In this document: positions 37,238 through 48,500 of the stretch, in pieces | Layout of the letters: every line of letters begins with the position of its first letter | Numbering within the stretch: the first letter of the stretch is position 1 | DNA from: Geosiphon pyriformis | Taxonomy: Eukaryota; Glomeromycota; Glomeromycetes; Archaeosporales; Geosiphonaceae | Assembly (NCBI GenBank): GCA_016748015.1 | Contig: JAAOMT010000531.1 | Location: 470,659 to 528,781 of the forward strand | Direction: 5' to 3' | Length of the DNA: 58,123 nt | Position numbers and translations under genes: made by a program | The notes under the pieces: model-generated | What the model was told of the DNA's origin: nothing | Database searches by the model: none | What the model saw: the letters and a program-made list of their open reading frames with translations, nothing else

Positions 37238-38060
37238 TAATAATAATAATAATAATATACTGGTCTGTTTCGGTGACTAATTAAAACTTCGGGGATTGTG
37301 AGCCATAACAAAATTATGCTGATTAAGGGACAAATTCGCTCACCTTTAAATAGCCCTTTTCTCTTTCATGAGACTTTATCGAGGATCCCAAGCTACCTTT
37401 TCTTTGATCCTTTTTTGGAAACGTATGAGTTGATGGTTTTGACATACCACTTTGCGTGGTGGGGTGTAATAAGTTGGAATCGTTTACAACCAATTCAAGA
37501 TCGGTCTCTTGCTGTTTTTGTTGCCTCAAAACTTCGTATTCTGCAGCCAGGTCACCAGTATTTAAAGTTAAAAGATTTGGAACACTCGCGCTTCCAATCT
37601 TTGTCCGGGTAACTTGATTTTCAGTGGTATAATCATAATTATTGGTTGTGAGCATATCTTCTAATGAAGTTGTCGTGAATGGGGTGGTTTCTATAGAAAT
37701 TTGAGCTGTCGTGTCGAATTGTTCTTGGAAAATATTTGAAGAAAAAGGTCGAGCAGCCGAGTTCTGAGGGTTATTGTAAGAGTCCTTCTTTTTGAATAAA
37801 GAGAAAAAATGAGTTTTTGAACCGTTTTTAGCGGAATATGAGGATATTGTTGGTGAAGTTGGGGATTGTGAGTTAGAATTTGGGATGGAAAAAGGTCTTG
37901 TGAAGTGTGCATCTGAACTAGTGCGTTGTCGTAAAGACCTTTGCTCGGAGTGTGAGTTGTGGTGAGGGTTAGGATAGGTATTTATGATGTTTTGGTCAGT
38001 ATCTTCATGAAAGCTAGCTGAACTTAGAGGTGCCCACTTTGAGTTAGTTCCAAGTGACAT
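32374..38060 (-). CDS. Sec7-PH domain Arf guanine-nucleotide exchange factor
   Basis: Ten exons give 1565 residues: 38060-37344, 36958-36899, 36820-35214, 35136-35056, 34980-34865, 34788-34157, 34074-33679, 33601-33182, 33112-33020 and 32949-32374. All junctions keep frame. Residues 1 to about 760 are Ser/Pro-rich and disordered, with a DDG repeat near 312-337. The Sec7 domain (about 762-900) contains AWAKARIAAKRCYEEDETF, YYDFKGLRLDFAFR, the glutamate finger in YIKGETQQVDRIL (Glu about 833) and YSLLLLNTDLHVAQ. A split PH domain (about 1135-1268) runs from KEGNLVRKNYWE to LVEEWVSTCNYWAA. Coiled coil follows (DQQLTALKKYITDLENELEA; ALSNWEKKSQWLLYEMVKY). This order fits the fungal Syt1/Yel1 or EFA6-like group, which loads GTP on Arf at membranes. 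The PH domain probably targets phosphoinositides. One intron appears to be GC-AG. The exact 3' exon and the exon 1 start are the least certain parts. Confidence 0.9.
34789..34864 (-). other. Probable GC-AG intron in the Sec7 domain
   Basis: A 76-bp intron with donor TCTG/GCATGT and acceptor AATAG. Splicing here gives GGLFASSDVVYAISYSLLLL, the expected Sec7 text. The ordinary GT donors nearby do worse: GAT/GTTCAT breaks the frame, and A/GTTCTG or G/GTCTCT keep it but delete conserved residues before VVYAI. Confidence 0.65.
36599..36660 (-). repeat. Coding hexa/nonamer repeat encoding Asp-Asp-Gly
   Basis: On the plus strand it reads as CATCACCAT units. In the ArfGEF frame it encodes six DDG-like units followed by an acidic stretch. 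The units are nearly identical at DNA level, so copy number probably varies between strains. Confidence 0.85.
36959..37343 (-). other. Long first intron of the ArfGEF gene with ATT repeat
   Basis: 385 bp, GTGAGC donor and ACTAG acceptor. All other introns of this gene are 69-82 bp. It holds a CAA/TAA microsatellite at 37183-37257, which explains much of the extra length. Confidence 0.75.
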
Positions 38061-39370
38061 GGTATATAAAAAAAATAATTTTCTGCTAAAGGGTAAAGGG
38101 GAAGGAATTTTCGGATATTAGCAACCAATTTTTAACGAACTCGCTGGCTTATTAAGAATGTTGTTCATTCAAGCTCCACAAGGATAAGGTCAATATCAAT
38201 ACATATCACTTCCAAATATCATGAAACAATGTAACATGCCATAAAACGGTCTAACCCTTTTTGTGAATGGGGCGATCCTGCCCAACTTTTCATATAGAAA
38301 ATGCGCTTTGAATTATCACAGGTTGTTATGAATGACGATTCACAATCTTGTATTCCCATTATTATTATTATCATTGTTGGCGACTTTCTATAAGTGATAA
38401 GAAATGGAGGGTCGTTTAAGGATAAAATAGTATTTGGACAATAATAGTAATAATAAAAAAGATTTATCGTGATAATAAAAAGACATCTTTGATTGAAATT
38501 ATGATTTGAATAATTGTCTCCAATTTTCCTCAAGAAGTTTATAAAGAATGATTCTATATATTACCATTTTTTCTCAAGGAAGTAGATAAAAAATAAAAAT
38601 GACTTTTCGAAAAAAATGAATTAAATTTTAGGAGAAAATTTGGATTCTTAATTTTTTAAAGAATGAAAACAGCAACGTATGCAATAAATAAACATTATAC
38701 GAATATATGGAAAAGAAAACTAAAAATCTTTGAATATTTAGTTACATCTTGATAATATTTTTATTGAGAAAAAGTATTATGAATTAAAATCTGTAAATTT
38801 TAAAATTGAATTTTTTTTTTTTGAAAAAACATTCATATTTGTTTTAAATAGTTTATATATTTCATTTCTTTTAAAAAATAAAATTAAAGATGAATTATTT
38901 TAATCTTTACTTTTTACCTTTTACTTTTTAAAACAAGTATTGGATAAAAGCTATTTTTCATTAGTTTTAACTTGTAGAGAAATAATGACTTATTATTTTT
39001 TGAAATAGATGATATCAAGAAATTAATTTCTAAATATTTTAAAAAAAAATTAATATTCTTATATACATGTTACAAAAGATATTTTTTTCAATTGTCATAA
39101 CTTTAACCTATTAAAGGCTAAAAAGTGACATTTATCAATTATTTGTTATATTTAGTAATTTTTTCCTTTACGTAATTCAGAACAACTTTTAAATTTATAC
39201 TGAAAAAAGTTTGTCAATAAAAAACAGTCTAAATCGGGGATCTCGGAAACATTGTCTTAAAAAAAAACGAGAAATTTTGAGTTATTTCTTGTTTCAGTTT
39301 TCAATTGTTGATTAAGGTTTGTAAAACCTATTATGATAATAATATTAGGGAATTTTTTTTTCAATTCACA

Positions 39371-39450
39371 GCATGATGACTCTTATGGAACATATGAGGA
39401 CTGTCGATTTAAGTAAAATCGACAGTCTGAGGATTTCTTTTTTTTTTTTT
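39371..39450 (+). ncRNA. Candidate small RNA: C/D-like boxes, perfect hairpin, T run
   Basis: ATGATGA (39373-39379, like a C box) is followed by a perfect 12-bp stem, GACTGTCGATTT (39399-39410) with AAATCGACAGTC (39416-39427), loop AAGTA. CTGA (39427-39430, like a D box) overlaps its end, and a T13 run lies at 39438-39450. The flanks of the two boxes do not pair, so a normal C/D snoRNA is doubtful. The hairpin plus T run could instead be an RNA polymerase III 3' end. I see no B box. Confidence 0.25.
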
Positions 39451-40237
39451 CCGAAACGTTTCATTTCCCATAATGTAAGTTCATCAACCTTAATTTAGGG
39501 AGTGCCAGAGTTGCTGCGCGATCCGCGTTGCATATATCTGTCTCTAGTCACCTGTACATACTAGTACCGAGAATAAATTAAAAAAGTCGCACATTTCTTG
39601 ACCAATAAATAATGACAGATTTTGTCTAAAAATGTTTAGCGTATAGAAATCCTTAGGTATCACAATTTTTTAATGTTTGTTGGGTTATTTGTTTATTTTT
39701 TGTGGCATTCTGAAAATAAATATTTTGAAATTTACCAAATACCAATGTATGATTGTGTAAGAACATTTAGCCATGAAAGAAATCTTGTTTCGTTAAAAAT
39801 GTTTCATGTTAATATCTAGAGTCATAAACACGTCAAATCTTTCCGGTCTCATGTCAATATGTTTCATGATGATTAATCGGAAATAAAGGTTTTTGATATT
39901 ATTTTAGCGAAAAATGTTAAAAAGGAAAAGAACGAACGAACAAACGAACAAACAAACAAACAAACTTTCTATAACAATCACTTTGATCCTGAAAAATAAT
40001 CTTTTGGGACAGGGTATTCGTTATAGGTATGGGGAAATTTCTGACATTAAAACATTATTTGATTTAAAAAATAACAGGCGATATGCCGATTCGACAAGCA
40101 AATCAGAGACGTAATGTTTAACATCTTTTTTGAAACTGCTGTATCAGTTCATTCATGTATAGACTATATAAACCCACAAAATAAATAATAATAAAAAATT
40201 TTATTATCCGTGCGAGCTAATTTCTTTGAAATGTATA

Positions 40238-40258
40238 TTTACTTACTTATTTTACTTA

Positions 40259-40307
<49 letters not shown>
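40238..40307 (+). repeat. CTTA tetranucleotide repeat, second locus
   Basis: ACTT array including the ACTTATTTT variant also seen at 12512-12634. Confidence 0.9.
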
Positions 40308-40308
<1 letters not shown>

Positions 40309-43300
40309 TAAAGACTACAATTGTTTTCTTTTGAGTTTTATTAATAAAATACCCATTGAAACCTTGGGAAAATTCTTATTTTAGTTTCCCACGGAATTAA
40401 AATCGTGAAAATTAAAGATAAAGCTTTTCACGATTCCACGATTCAATTTTTACTAGCGTTTTTGTTTTCTCTGGCAAGAAAAAAGGTTTTTACTTTAATT
40501 GGAAAAAGAATAATTGAAGACAAATAACTTGAAAAAATGCTTTTAGTAAAATTTAAAGATCGATTTAAAAGATAACCATGATCTGTTATTTATTTGGCTC
40601 GAGGTCAATGGGAATTGTTGATTTTTTACCCATAACAATTAATAGAAACGCTCGTGAAAAACTGGAAGCGACTGCGAAATGGGGAAAAACAAAAAGTTAA
40701 TAATTGTAAAATAACAGATAATATTTATAGGCTATTTATTTATATTCGACACTTGAAAATAAATTTTATTAAATATAATATTGTTATACATAAGCTTGCT
40801 GTTTTTTTTGGGTATTAAACAAATAAAATATAAGCTTTTTAGTGTTTATTAAATAAAAATTCAAATAGTTTATAACCAACATTAAAATCTTAATCATACT
40901 ATAATAAAACGATATAATTATACGTGTTTAATGTTTAATTAAAAATAATAATGTAAATAATGCAATAAAATGACAAAATAAATATTATTTATTATTTATT
41001 AATAAAAAAATAATTATCTTTTATAATAAAACAATTCATGACTAATTAATTATAAATCATTTTAAAATTAAGTCAAAATCTAAATGGAAATAATTAAATA
41101 TTATTATAAATTAGTTTGAATAAGTCGGTTAATCTTAATAATTAAATTTAAAATTTAAATTGTTAATAGGTTAATTCAAAAGTAAATATGGGTAAATTAC
41201 TTTTTTAAACACATTAAAGTCTTGACTTAAACTATTATAAATAATGTTTCAGACCCTTGTTTGTTTTAATGATAATAAAATAAAAAATATCTTTTTTAAC
41301 TAAACATGACACTTTCACTAAATTATAAATATTAACAAATAAGTATCGATCATTATGACTTATTAAGGTCGTATAATTTATTCTCAAATTAACACGTTTT
41401 ATGCGATTCTGTGGTACAATTTTTCGATTCGTTAAAAATATTTAATTTAAGAACACAACATATTCAACACTTGAAAATTTGAATATGTAAAATTTGAAAA
41501 ACTATGATTGCAACGTCTGTGACAAATAGTGCGATACTTTTTATTCCTTAACAAAATTTAAATTCATATGTTTGTTTTATTTCACCATTTAAAAGTTTGT
41601 AATATGTATTCTACATAAATTTCTGCTTTTTTAAAATCTTTCCTTGCAAAAAAAAAAATTAAATTTTATTGCTAATATTGCATGATATATTTTATTATAC
41701 ACTTAATATTTTGAAACAAGTGCTCAATGCTTTTTCGTAATATTTTTTATTCCTATTTTTATTTTTTATTATTGTAAATTTTAATACAATAAATGATTTT
41801 TATATAATATCATTTCATATTTGTTTGTGTTTGCAGTTTATATTATTTATTTATTATTATTATTATTATATTTAATTTTTTTTCTAAAAAATTTTTAATA
41901 TAATTTAAAATTGTTTCTTTCATAAATTAATATATTAATTCAATTACATCTCATTTTTGTAAATTTTGGTTTTAATCAATATCGATAAATTTTTTACATT
42001 TTAAAAAATAATTTATAATATAACATTTTTAATTTTATATAAATTTATATTATTTAAAATAATATTATTTGTATATTTTTATACTCATTTGATATTATTT
42101 ATTTAAAAAATATAACTTTTTTAAAATATTTTTTCTCTATCTTTGTTATTAAACTTAAAATTATTATTTCTATAATAAAAAAATAAACCAAATTTTCTTT
42201 GCAATTCTGTTTTTTAATTGAATTAAATTTAATAAAAAATATATTTGGTGTAAAAAATAAAATATTCTTTAATGTAATTTTTTTACTTGAAATTAAATTA
42301 GATATTAATTTTTTATATTTTTGTAACTTTTTAAATTTTAATTAAAATTAAAATAAATATTTTTTATCAACAAAAAAAATTAGAATCTGCAAAAATAGAA
42401 AAAAATGATTAATAAAAATTAATTAATATAATTAAAAGTATTTAAAATTATTTGTTTATAAAATTGAATTATTATTTTTTAAAACATATTAATTTCGTTT
42501 TTTATTAAATGATAATCAAAAGATATTTTTAATTATTTGATATAAATATATGAAATATTATTAAAATTTAATTATTATTTTAAATAATAACTGTGTTTTT
42601 ACGGGTAAAAAATATCTTTTTTTTTAAATATAAAACAAATTATATAATTTTGGTTTATATATTAATTGTTAATAATAATTAATTAGATAAATATAAATAA
42701 CCGGAAAATCAATTAGTAATATTACATTAAAAATATAAATAATATAAATCAATTATAATAATATTTGTTTATATATTATGTTTTTAATATTAATAATGAT
42801 AAAATTTTGTTCAAATTTAAAATTTATTTTATAAAATTATAATATTGTTTGCTTATATGTTTAATAATTTATTTTGAAATAAAAAAACAATATTTAAATA
42901 TTAAAATTGGCTATAAAATATATTTTAGCAATTTTTGTTTAATTATATTATAAATTAATTTAAACATAAAATTTAAAAGTAAATTTTTTTTATTCTTACA
43001 AATTCTAAAATCTAATTATAGTATTATTTCTTAAAAAAATTGATGAATGTTTTTTGTTTAATATAATCGATTATATTATATATGTGTCTAAATTTAATAA
43101 TTTAAACTAAAACTAATATTTATGATTTTCTTTTAATGATTTTATCCTTAAAAACTTATATTTGTAAAAAAAAATATATATAAAAATAATTTATAGTAGG
43201 CAAATCAAATTAAAAAAATTAATAAAGATACTTTTATAAACGTATTTTTTATGTTGAATAAATATAACATTTTTTCGATTTGCGCTTTAACAATTAATTT

Positions 43301-43539
43301 TCAATTAAAATAACAAAATAAAACTTAATCACATAAAAGCATTAGTTTTTATTTATTTCATCAGCCACTTCATAAAATTGGTTTAAAAAAATGAATTTAT
43401 CTATGATCTCTATATTGGTTTTCATTTAAAGTCTTAATAAGTGATAGGTTATAATAAATGCTAATAAATTGTAAATTCAAGATGTCGTTTCGGTTTCATG
43501 TTTTTGAATCAGCTTAACGTATTTAAAAGCAGTAATTAT

Positions 43540-44533
43540 NNNNNNNNNNNNNNNNNNNNNNNNNNNNNNNNNNNNNNNNNNNNNNNNNNNNNNNNNNNNN
43601 NNNNNNNNNNNNNNNNNNNNNNNNNNNNNNNNNNNNNNNNNNNNNNNNNNNNNNNNNNNNNNNNNNNNNNNNNNNNNNNNNNNNNNNNNNNNNNNNNNNN
43701 NNNNNNNNNNNNNNNNNNNNNNNNNNNNNNNNNNNNNNNNNNNNNNNNNNNNNNNNNNNNNNNNNNNNNNNNNNNNNNNNNNNNNNNNNNNNNNNNNNNN
43801 NNNNNNNNNNNNNNNNNNNNNNNNNNNNNNNNNNNNNNNNNNNNNNNNNNNNNNNNNNNNNNNNNNNNNNNNNNNNNNNNNNNNNNNNNNNNNNNNNNNN
43901 NNNNNNNNNNNNNNNNNNNNNNNNNNNNNNNNNNNNNNNNNNNNNNNNNNNNNNNNNNNNNNNNNNNNNNNNNNNNNNNNNNNNNNNNNNNNNNNNNNNN
44001 NNNNNNNNNNNNNNNNNNNNNNNNNNNNNNNNNNNNNNNNNNNNNNNNNNNNNNNNNNNNNNNNNNNNNNNNNNNNNNNNNNNNNNNNNNNNNNNNNNNN
44101 NNNNNNNNNNNNNNNNNNNNNNNNNNNNNNNNNNNNNNNNNNNNNNNNNNNNNNNNNNNNNNNNNNNNNNNNNNNNNNNNNNNNNNNNNNNNNNNNNNNN
44201 NNNNNNNNNNNNNNNNNNNNNNNNNNNNNNNNNNNNNNNNNNNNNNNNNNNNNNNNNNNNNNNNNNNNNNNNNNNNNNNNNNNNNNNNNNNNNNNNNNNN
44301 NNNNNNNNNNNNNNNNNNNNNNNNNNNNNNNNNNNNNNNNNNNNNNNNNNNNNNNNNNNNNNNNNNNNNNNNNNNNNNNNNNNNNNNNNNNNNNNNNNNN
44401 NNNNNNNNNNNNNNNNNNNNNNNNNNNNNNNNNNNNNNNNNNNNNNNNNNNNNNNNNNNNNNNNNNNNNNNNNNNNNNNNNNNNNNNNNNNNNNNNNNNN
44501 NNNNNNNNNNNNNNNNNNNNNNNNNNNNNNNNN
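43540..44533. other. Assembly gap (994 N)
   Basis: A run of unknown bases. It cuts the second kinase gene after HRDLHSGNILQY. Any open frame drawn through it has no meaning. Confidence 1.
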
Positions 44534-45367
44534 CATATTGTAGGATGTTGCCCGAGTGTAGATCACGATGAACCATACCAGAAGAATGAATCGAATCAAG
44601 TCCAAAAGCTATACCTTGCGCGATCTCTAATTTATCAGGCCAACTCGTAGAATGAAAATTTTTTGCTAAATATTTTCGCATGTCACCATGTTTGGCAAAA
44701 TCCATCACAATTCCATACTCGAGTGTTTCAGCGTTTCGCGTAATCCCCAATATTGGAGAGATATAACGACTTTTATACCCACCCTTATTAATAAACATAC
44801 CACTTTGAATATTTAACTATCAACACAGTGTATAGAAATAAATAGATAATATACAGTAAATATATAAATAATAAGTAAATATGAATTAAATATAAATATT
44901 AATATTACTAGTTTGTTTACCTCTTTAAACACTTCTGAACTGCTCGTTTTTATAATTTTTATTGCTACTTCCTTTTTTCCCCTTCTTTCATATTTCATTG
45001 AACCATGATGTTTTATACTCCACCTATCAATTAATCCATCAATTAGGGTTGCTTTATAAATTATACTGAATCCTCCTCTAGCAATTTCGTTGATATTCGA
45101 CAAACGCTCCCATGGAACCCATTCATAGTAATTCAAACTACCCTCATAATAATTATCATTATTAGGTAGAATATAGATTGGATTCTTAATTATTTCATCG
45201 ACTTCGTCATTGCCGCTTAAAAAGTCTTTATAATGTTTTTCAAAAAATATGAACCAGCATGCTTTACAATCATTATTACGATTATTTTTAATGCTCCATT
45301 GACATTTTTTACACCCATTGCAATCATGAGAATCTGGACGATATCTATTAATTTCTTTATTTTCCAT
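44534..45367 (-). CDS. TKL-like protein kinase, N-terminal half (3' part in gap)
   Basis: Paralogue of the kinase at 27841-29226 with the same structure: exon 1 45367-44921 (149 codons), intron 44920-44817 (GTAAAC...ATAG, 104 bp), exon 2 from 44816 into the N run. The ATG at 45367 is preferred to the one at 45385 because MENKEINRYRPDSHDC then aligns without gaps to MEILGIKRTRPETHDC. The Cys motif is kept (HDC-x2-C-x2-C, C-x2-C). The Gly loop reads ARGGFS in place of GRGGFG, losing its first and third glycines, so ATP binding may be altered. VAIK, and HRDLHSGN at the gap edge, are intact. No stops are seen before the gap. The DLG and C-lobe are hidden, so activity cannot be judged. Confidence 0.85.
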
Positions 45368-45407
45368 GATGTGGATAAAGAACAAACGATAAAGAAGGAT
45401 AAAAAGG

Positions 45408-45535
45408 GAATAAGTTACTATTCAAAGAGGGTTTCTTTAAAGGTTTATTTGATAGTACGTTTAGAAAGTTATTTGTCTAAAAGCGAGTTCTTATTTATGT
45501 TGTTTCTTCTATGTTGGCATAGTGTAACAAATCAA
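45408..45535 (-). promoter_or_regulatory. Conserved upstream block of the kinase family (copy 4)
   Basis: Same block as 29281-29412, including GATAGTACGTTTAGAAAGT, located at a similar distance from the start codon. Similarity resumes at about 45826-45885. Confidence 0.65.
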
Positions 45536-48500
45536 TTTATAAATAGGTTTAACTATGAACCAATTTAAGTAGTTAGAGTACACAAAATACTAAAAAAGTT
45601 TCCAATTGTCTCATTGTAATGTTGGTCAAATGACTTGTTCGATTTCTTTGTATAACAACAATAACAACAATAACAACAGTAAATCAAATTAGGCTTCGTG
45701 TGGAGCATAAAAATGTTAGCCTAAATATCATAAATTTACTTAGATACTGTATTAAGACTTTATTTCGGATTTTCTAAATGTTAAACTAATTTTGAAGTTA
45801 TGGCTTAATAATAGACATTTTTATTAAGAAAAGGGCCGCTTTTCATTTCTGGGGTTTGTTAGCCCTCGGTTTCTCTTTAACCTAACTTTAAATGCTTCAA
45901 ACGTAAACTTTCGAATCTCTTTTCTTATAAAATTGGTTAGGATTTCAATAACTTAAATTCAAACTTACAGTAAATGTATATTAAAACTAAGATTCAATAA
46001 TAAAATTAGCGATTTAAATCTGAAAATTAGGCTCAAAATTGATGAAGCAGAGGGTTGCTTATTTTTTTTTCTTTAATAAGTGTAGCCTTGCCTATTTTCA
46101 GGACTTTACAGTATGTAAAAAAATATTGTTTATTTATATCTCAAAAAATTTATTTAGAAAACAATCTGTAATTTAATAAAATTTATTTTCAAGTTACCAG
46201 TTTTATTATTCATATAATTTGTCAAAAAGTGGTTGAAAAAAACTTATTAAATGTAATTAATTAATTAATTAATTAATTTAATGTGCATAAATTGATTTAA
46301 TTAATTTGAATTAAGTAAATTTTATTTAATATCTCTCATATTTTAAAAAATATATAAATAATAATTAACTATAGTATTTGAATAATTTCACTAACAACAT
46401 AATTCACAAACAAAATAAACTTTATTATCATATGAATATCTTAAACAAATATATTTTTTTAAATTAACAAAATTTTAAAACTATTTCTATTATGCTAATA
46501 TATTTTTATAAAAATTTTACACACATACATAATTTTAAGAGTATTATAAATTGAAATAACAAATGAATAAAAATATAAAATAAAAATTAATATTCAAATT
46601 AATATTTGTTTTTTTGGTTAGTTAATCGGTTGCAATTAATTAAAAATAATTGATATATTAATAATTACATAATTGCAATTATTATTCCTTAAAACTGGTT
46701 ATCAAAATCAACAAATTGAAAATAAAAATACAAAAATAATAAATAAATGTTAAATAAATTTAATTAAATATATTTATATAATAATTTCTCTAATAAATTT
46801 TTAACTTGATTATTGATTTAATTATTGACTTAATTATTTATTTTATTGTTCTAATCTAATCATTAACTTTTTTTTATAAAAAATATATAACAAGTTTTTT
46901 TAATCCGTATAAATATTCTTTTTCGATAACAAAATAATTTAAAATAAAATTTTTCGCTATATTCATTAATTTTTTTTAAATTTAATAAAACTGGTTTAAT
47001 AATTTGAAATTTAATAAAAATATGAAATATTTAATATAGATATATTTTTTTTACAATTTTCAAATAATTAAAATTTATATATTGCTAATTTTTGGTTCTA
47101 ATTATTTATTACTTTGTTATTTTAATCTTTAACATATAAACAATGACTTTTATGAAATTATGAACAATTAAATATGGTATTTATTCTGAAAACAATTTAA
47201 AACAATTAAAAAAATTTTTATACTAAAACAAAGTTTGTCCGATTTACACATGTTCTGTGTTAAACGCGGGTCATGCACTTCTACACGTGACCAGCACCTT
47301 ATTTATTTTTATTATTGTTTCATTACTTTGTTGTTAATAATCATAATTTTAAAAGATTTCAACAGTGCTTAATTATAAAAAGACAATTTTTACTTTTTTA
47401 TTTTGTAATAATATTTAGAAACTATTAAACAATGAAAATTTTTTTTAAAAAATAATATAATTCGAAAATTTTTTTTTACCTTTTATTTAAGTTTTAATTT
47501 TAAATTTCAAAATTTTATAGAAATATATTTGATTATAAAACTAAATACATAATTTTTAATTTAAATTTTAATTTAAAAAAGATTTTTGTTTTTTAATTAT
47601 CATTAAATAAAAAGATTTTTTTTTAGTAAAATATATTTTATTTTAAATATTAAAACTTTTGAATTATTTAATAATATATTTTTCTAAAAAAAAAATTTTT
47701 TTAATATTTTTAAATAAAATATCCAAATGTTTAAAATGTTGAAAATTCAATTAATATAATTTATTATTAATGTATTTTATGTTAAAAAATTGTGAAAATA
47801 ATATATATTGAGTTAATATTCTTAATATTTAATAATAAATTTTAAAAATAGTTTTAATTAACAAATACAAATTAAAAAATTAATGAATTAAAAAATATAA
47901 AAAAATATTTGGGTGGCTAATCACACGTAGTTTGTTTCGTGATCCATAATAATTGTATTGTAACAAAATACTTGGTGGTTGGATTATACCGAATATACAA
48001 AAAAAAAATTATTTTTAATTTAATTTAAAAAAAAACTAAAAGCAACCAAAATTTAAATTCAATATAAACAAATATAAAAGTAATAATAATATATATAAAA
48101 ATATATCAAAAGTATTAAAAATTTAATAAAAATGATTAAAAACAATTTTTTAATATTAATTAATATTGAAATTTTTAAAATTTAAATTATTATTGTGTTA
48201 TATTTTATTTGAATTAATTTTTTAAATAATATTTTTTAAAATAAATTTTATTTCAAAAATAAATTTTATATTTCCAAAATTTTATATTGATATGAGCAGT
48301 TAATCAATTATAATTGGTTGTATTAAAATTGGGATGCACAGAATAATGAGATGCAATTCTACAAGAAGTAATGGAAAAATATATGCATAAACACATTCAT
48401 AATTAATAAGTGTACTTAAGTAGAATAGAAGCTTTGGATATCTTCGTTTTATAAGATAGATAATTATTTAATAATGTAAATTCAGATGGTTGGTTATGTG

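Larger units (their letters stand above)
38061..43539. other. Intergenic DNA upstream of the ArfGEF gene
   Basis: No further gene is supported. 38061-38560 is of moderate composition and probably holds the ArfGEF promoter. A strong hairpin followed by a T run lies at 39399-39450, a CTTA array at 40238-40307, and from about 40700 to the gap the DNA is extremely AT-rich with no recognisable content. Confidence 0.5.

Noticed and set aside
37298-37612. Plus-strand frame of 104 codons
   Set aside because: Antisense to exon 1 of the ArfGEF, whose frame continues the gene.
43498-44798. Open frames of 357-420 codons on both strands across the N run
   Set aside because: They are open only because unknown bases cannot encode stops; only the real bases to the right of the gap match the kinase.
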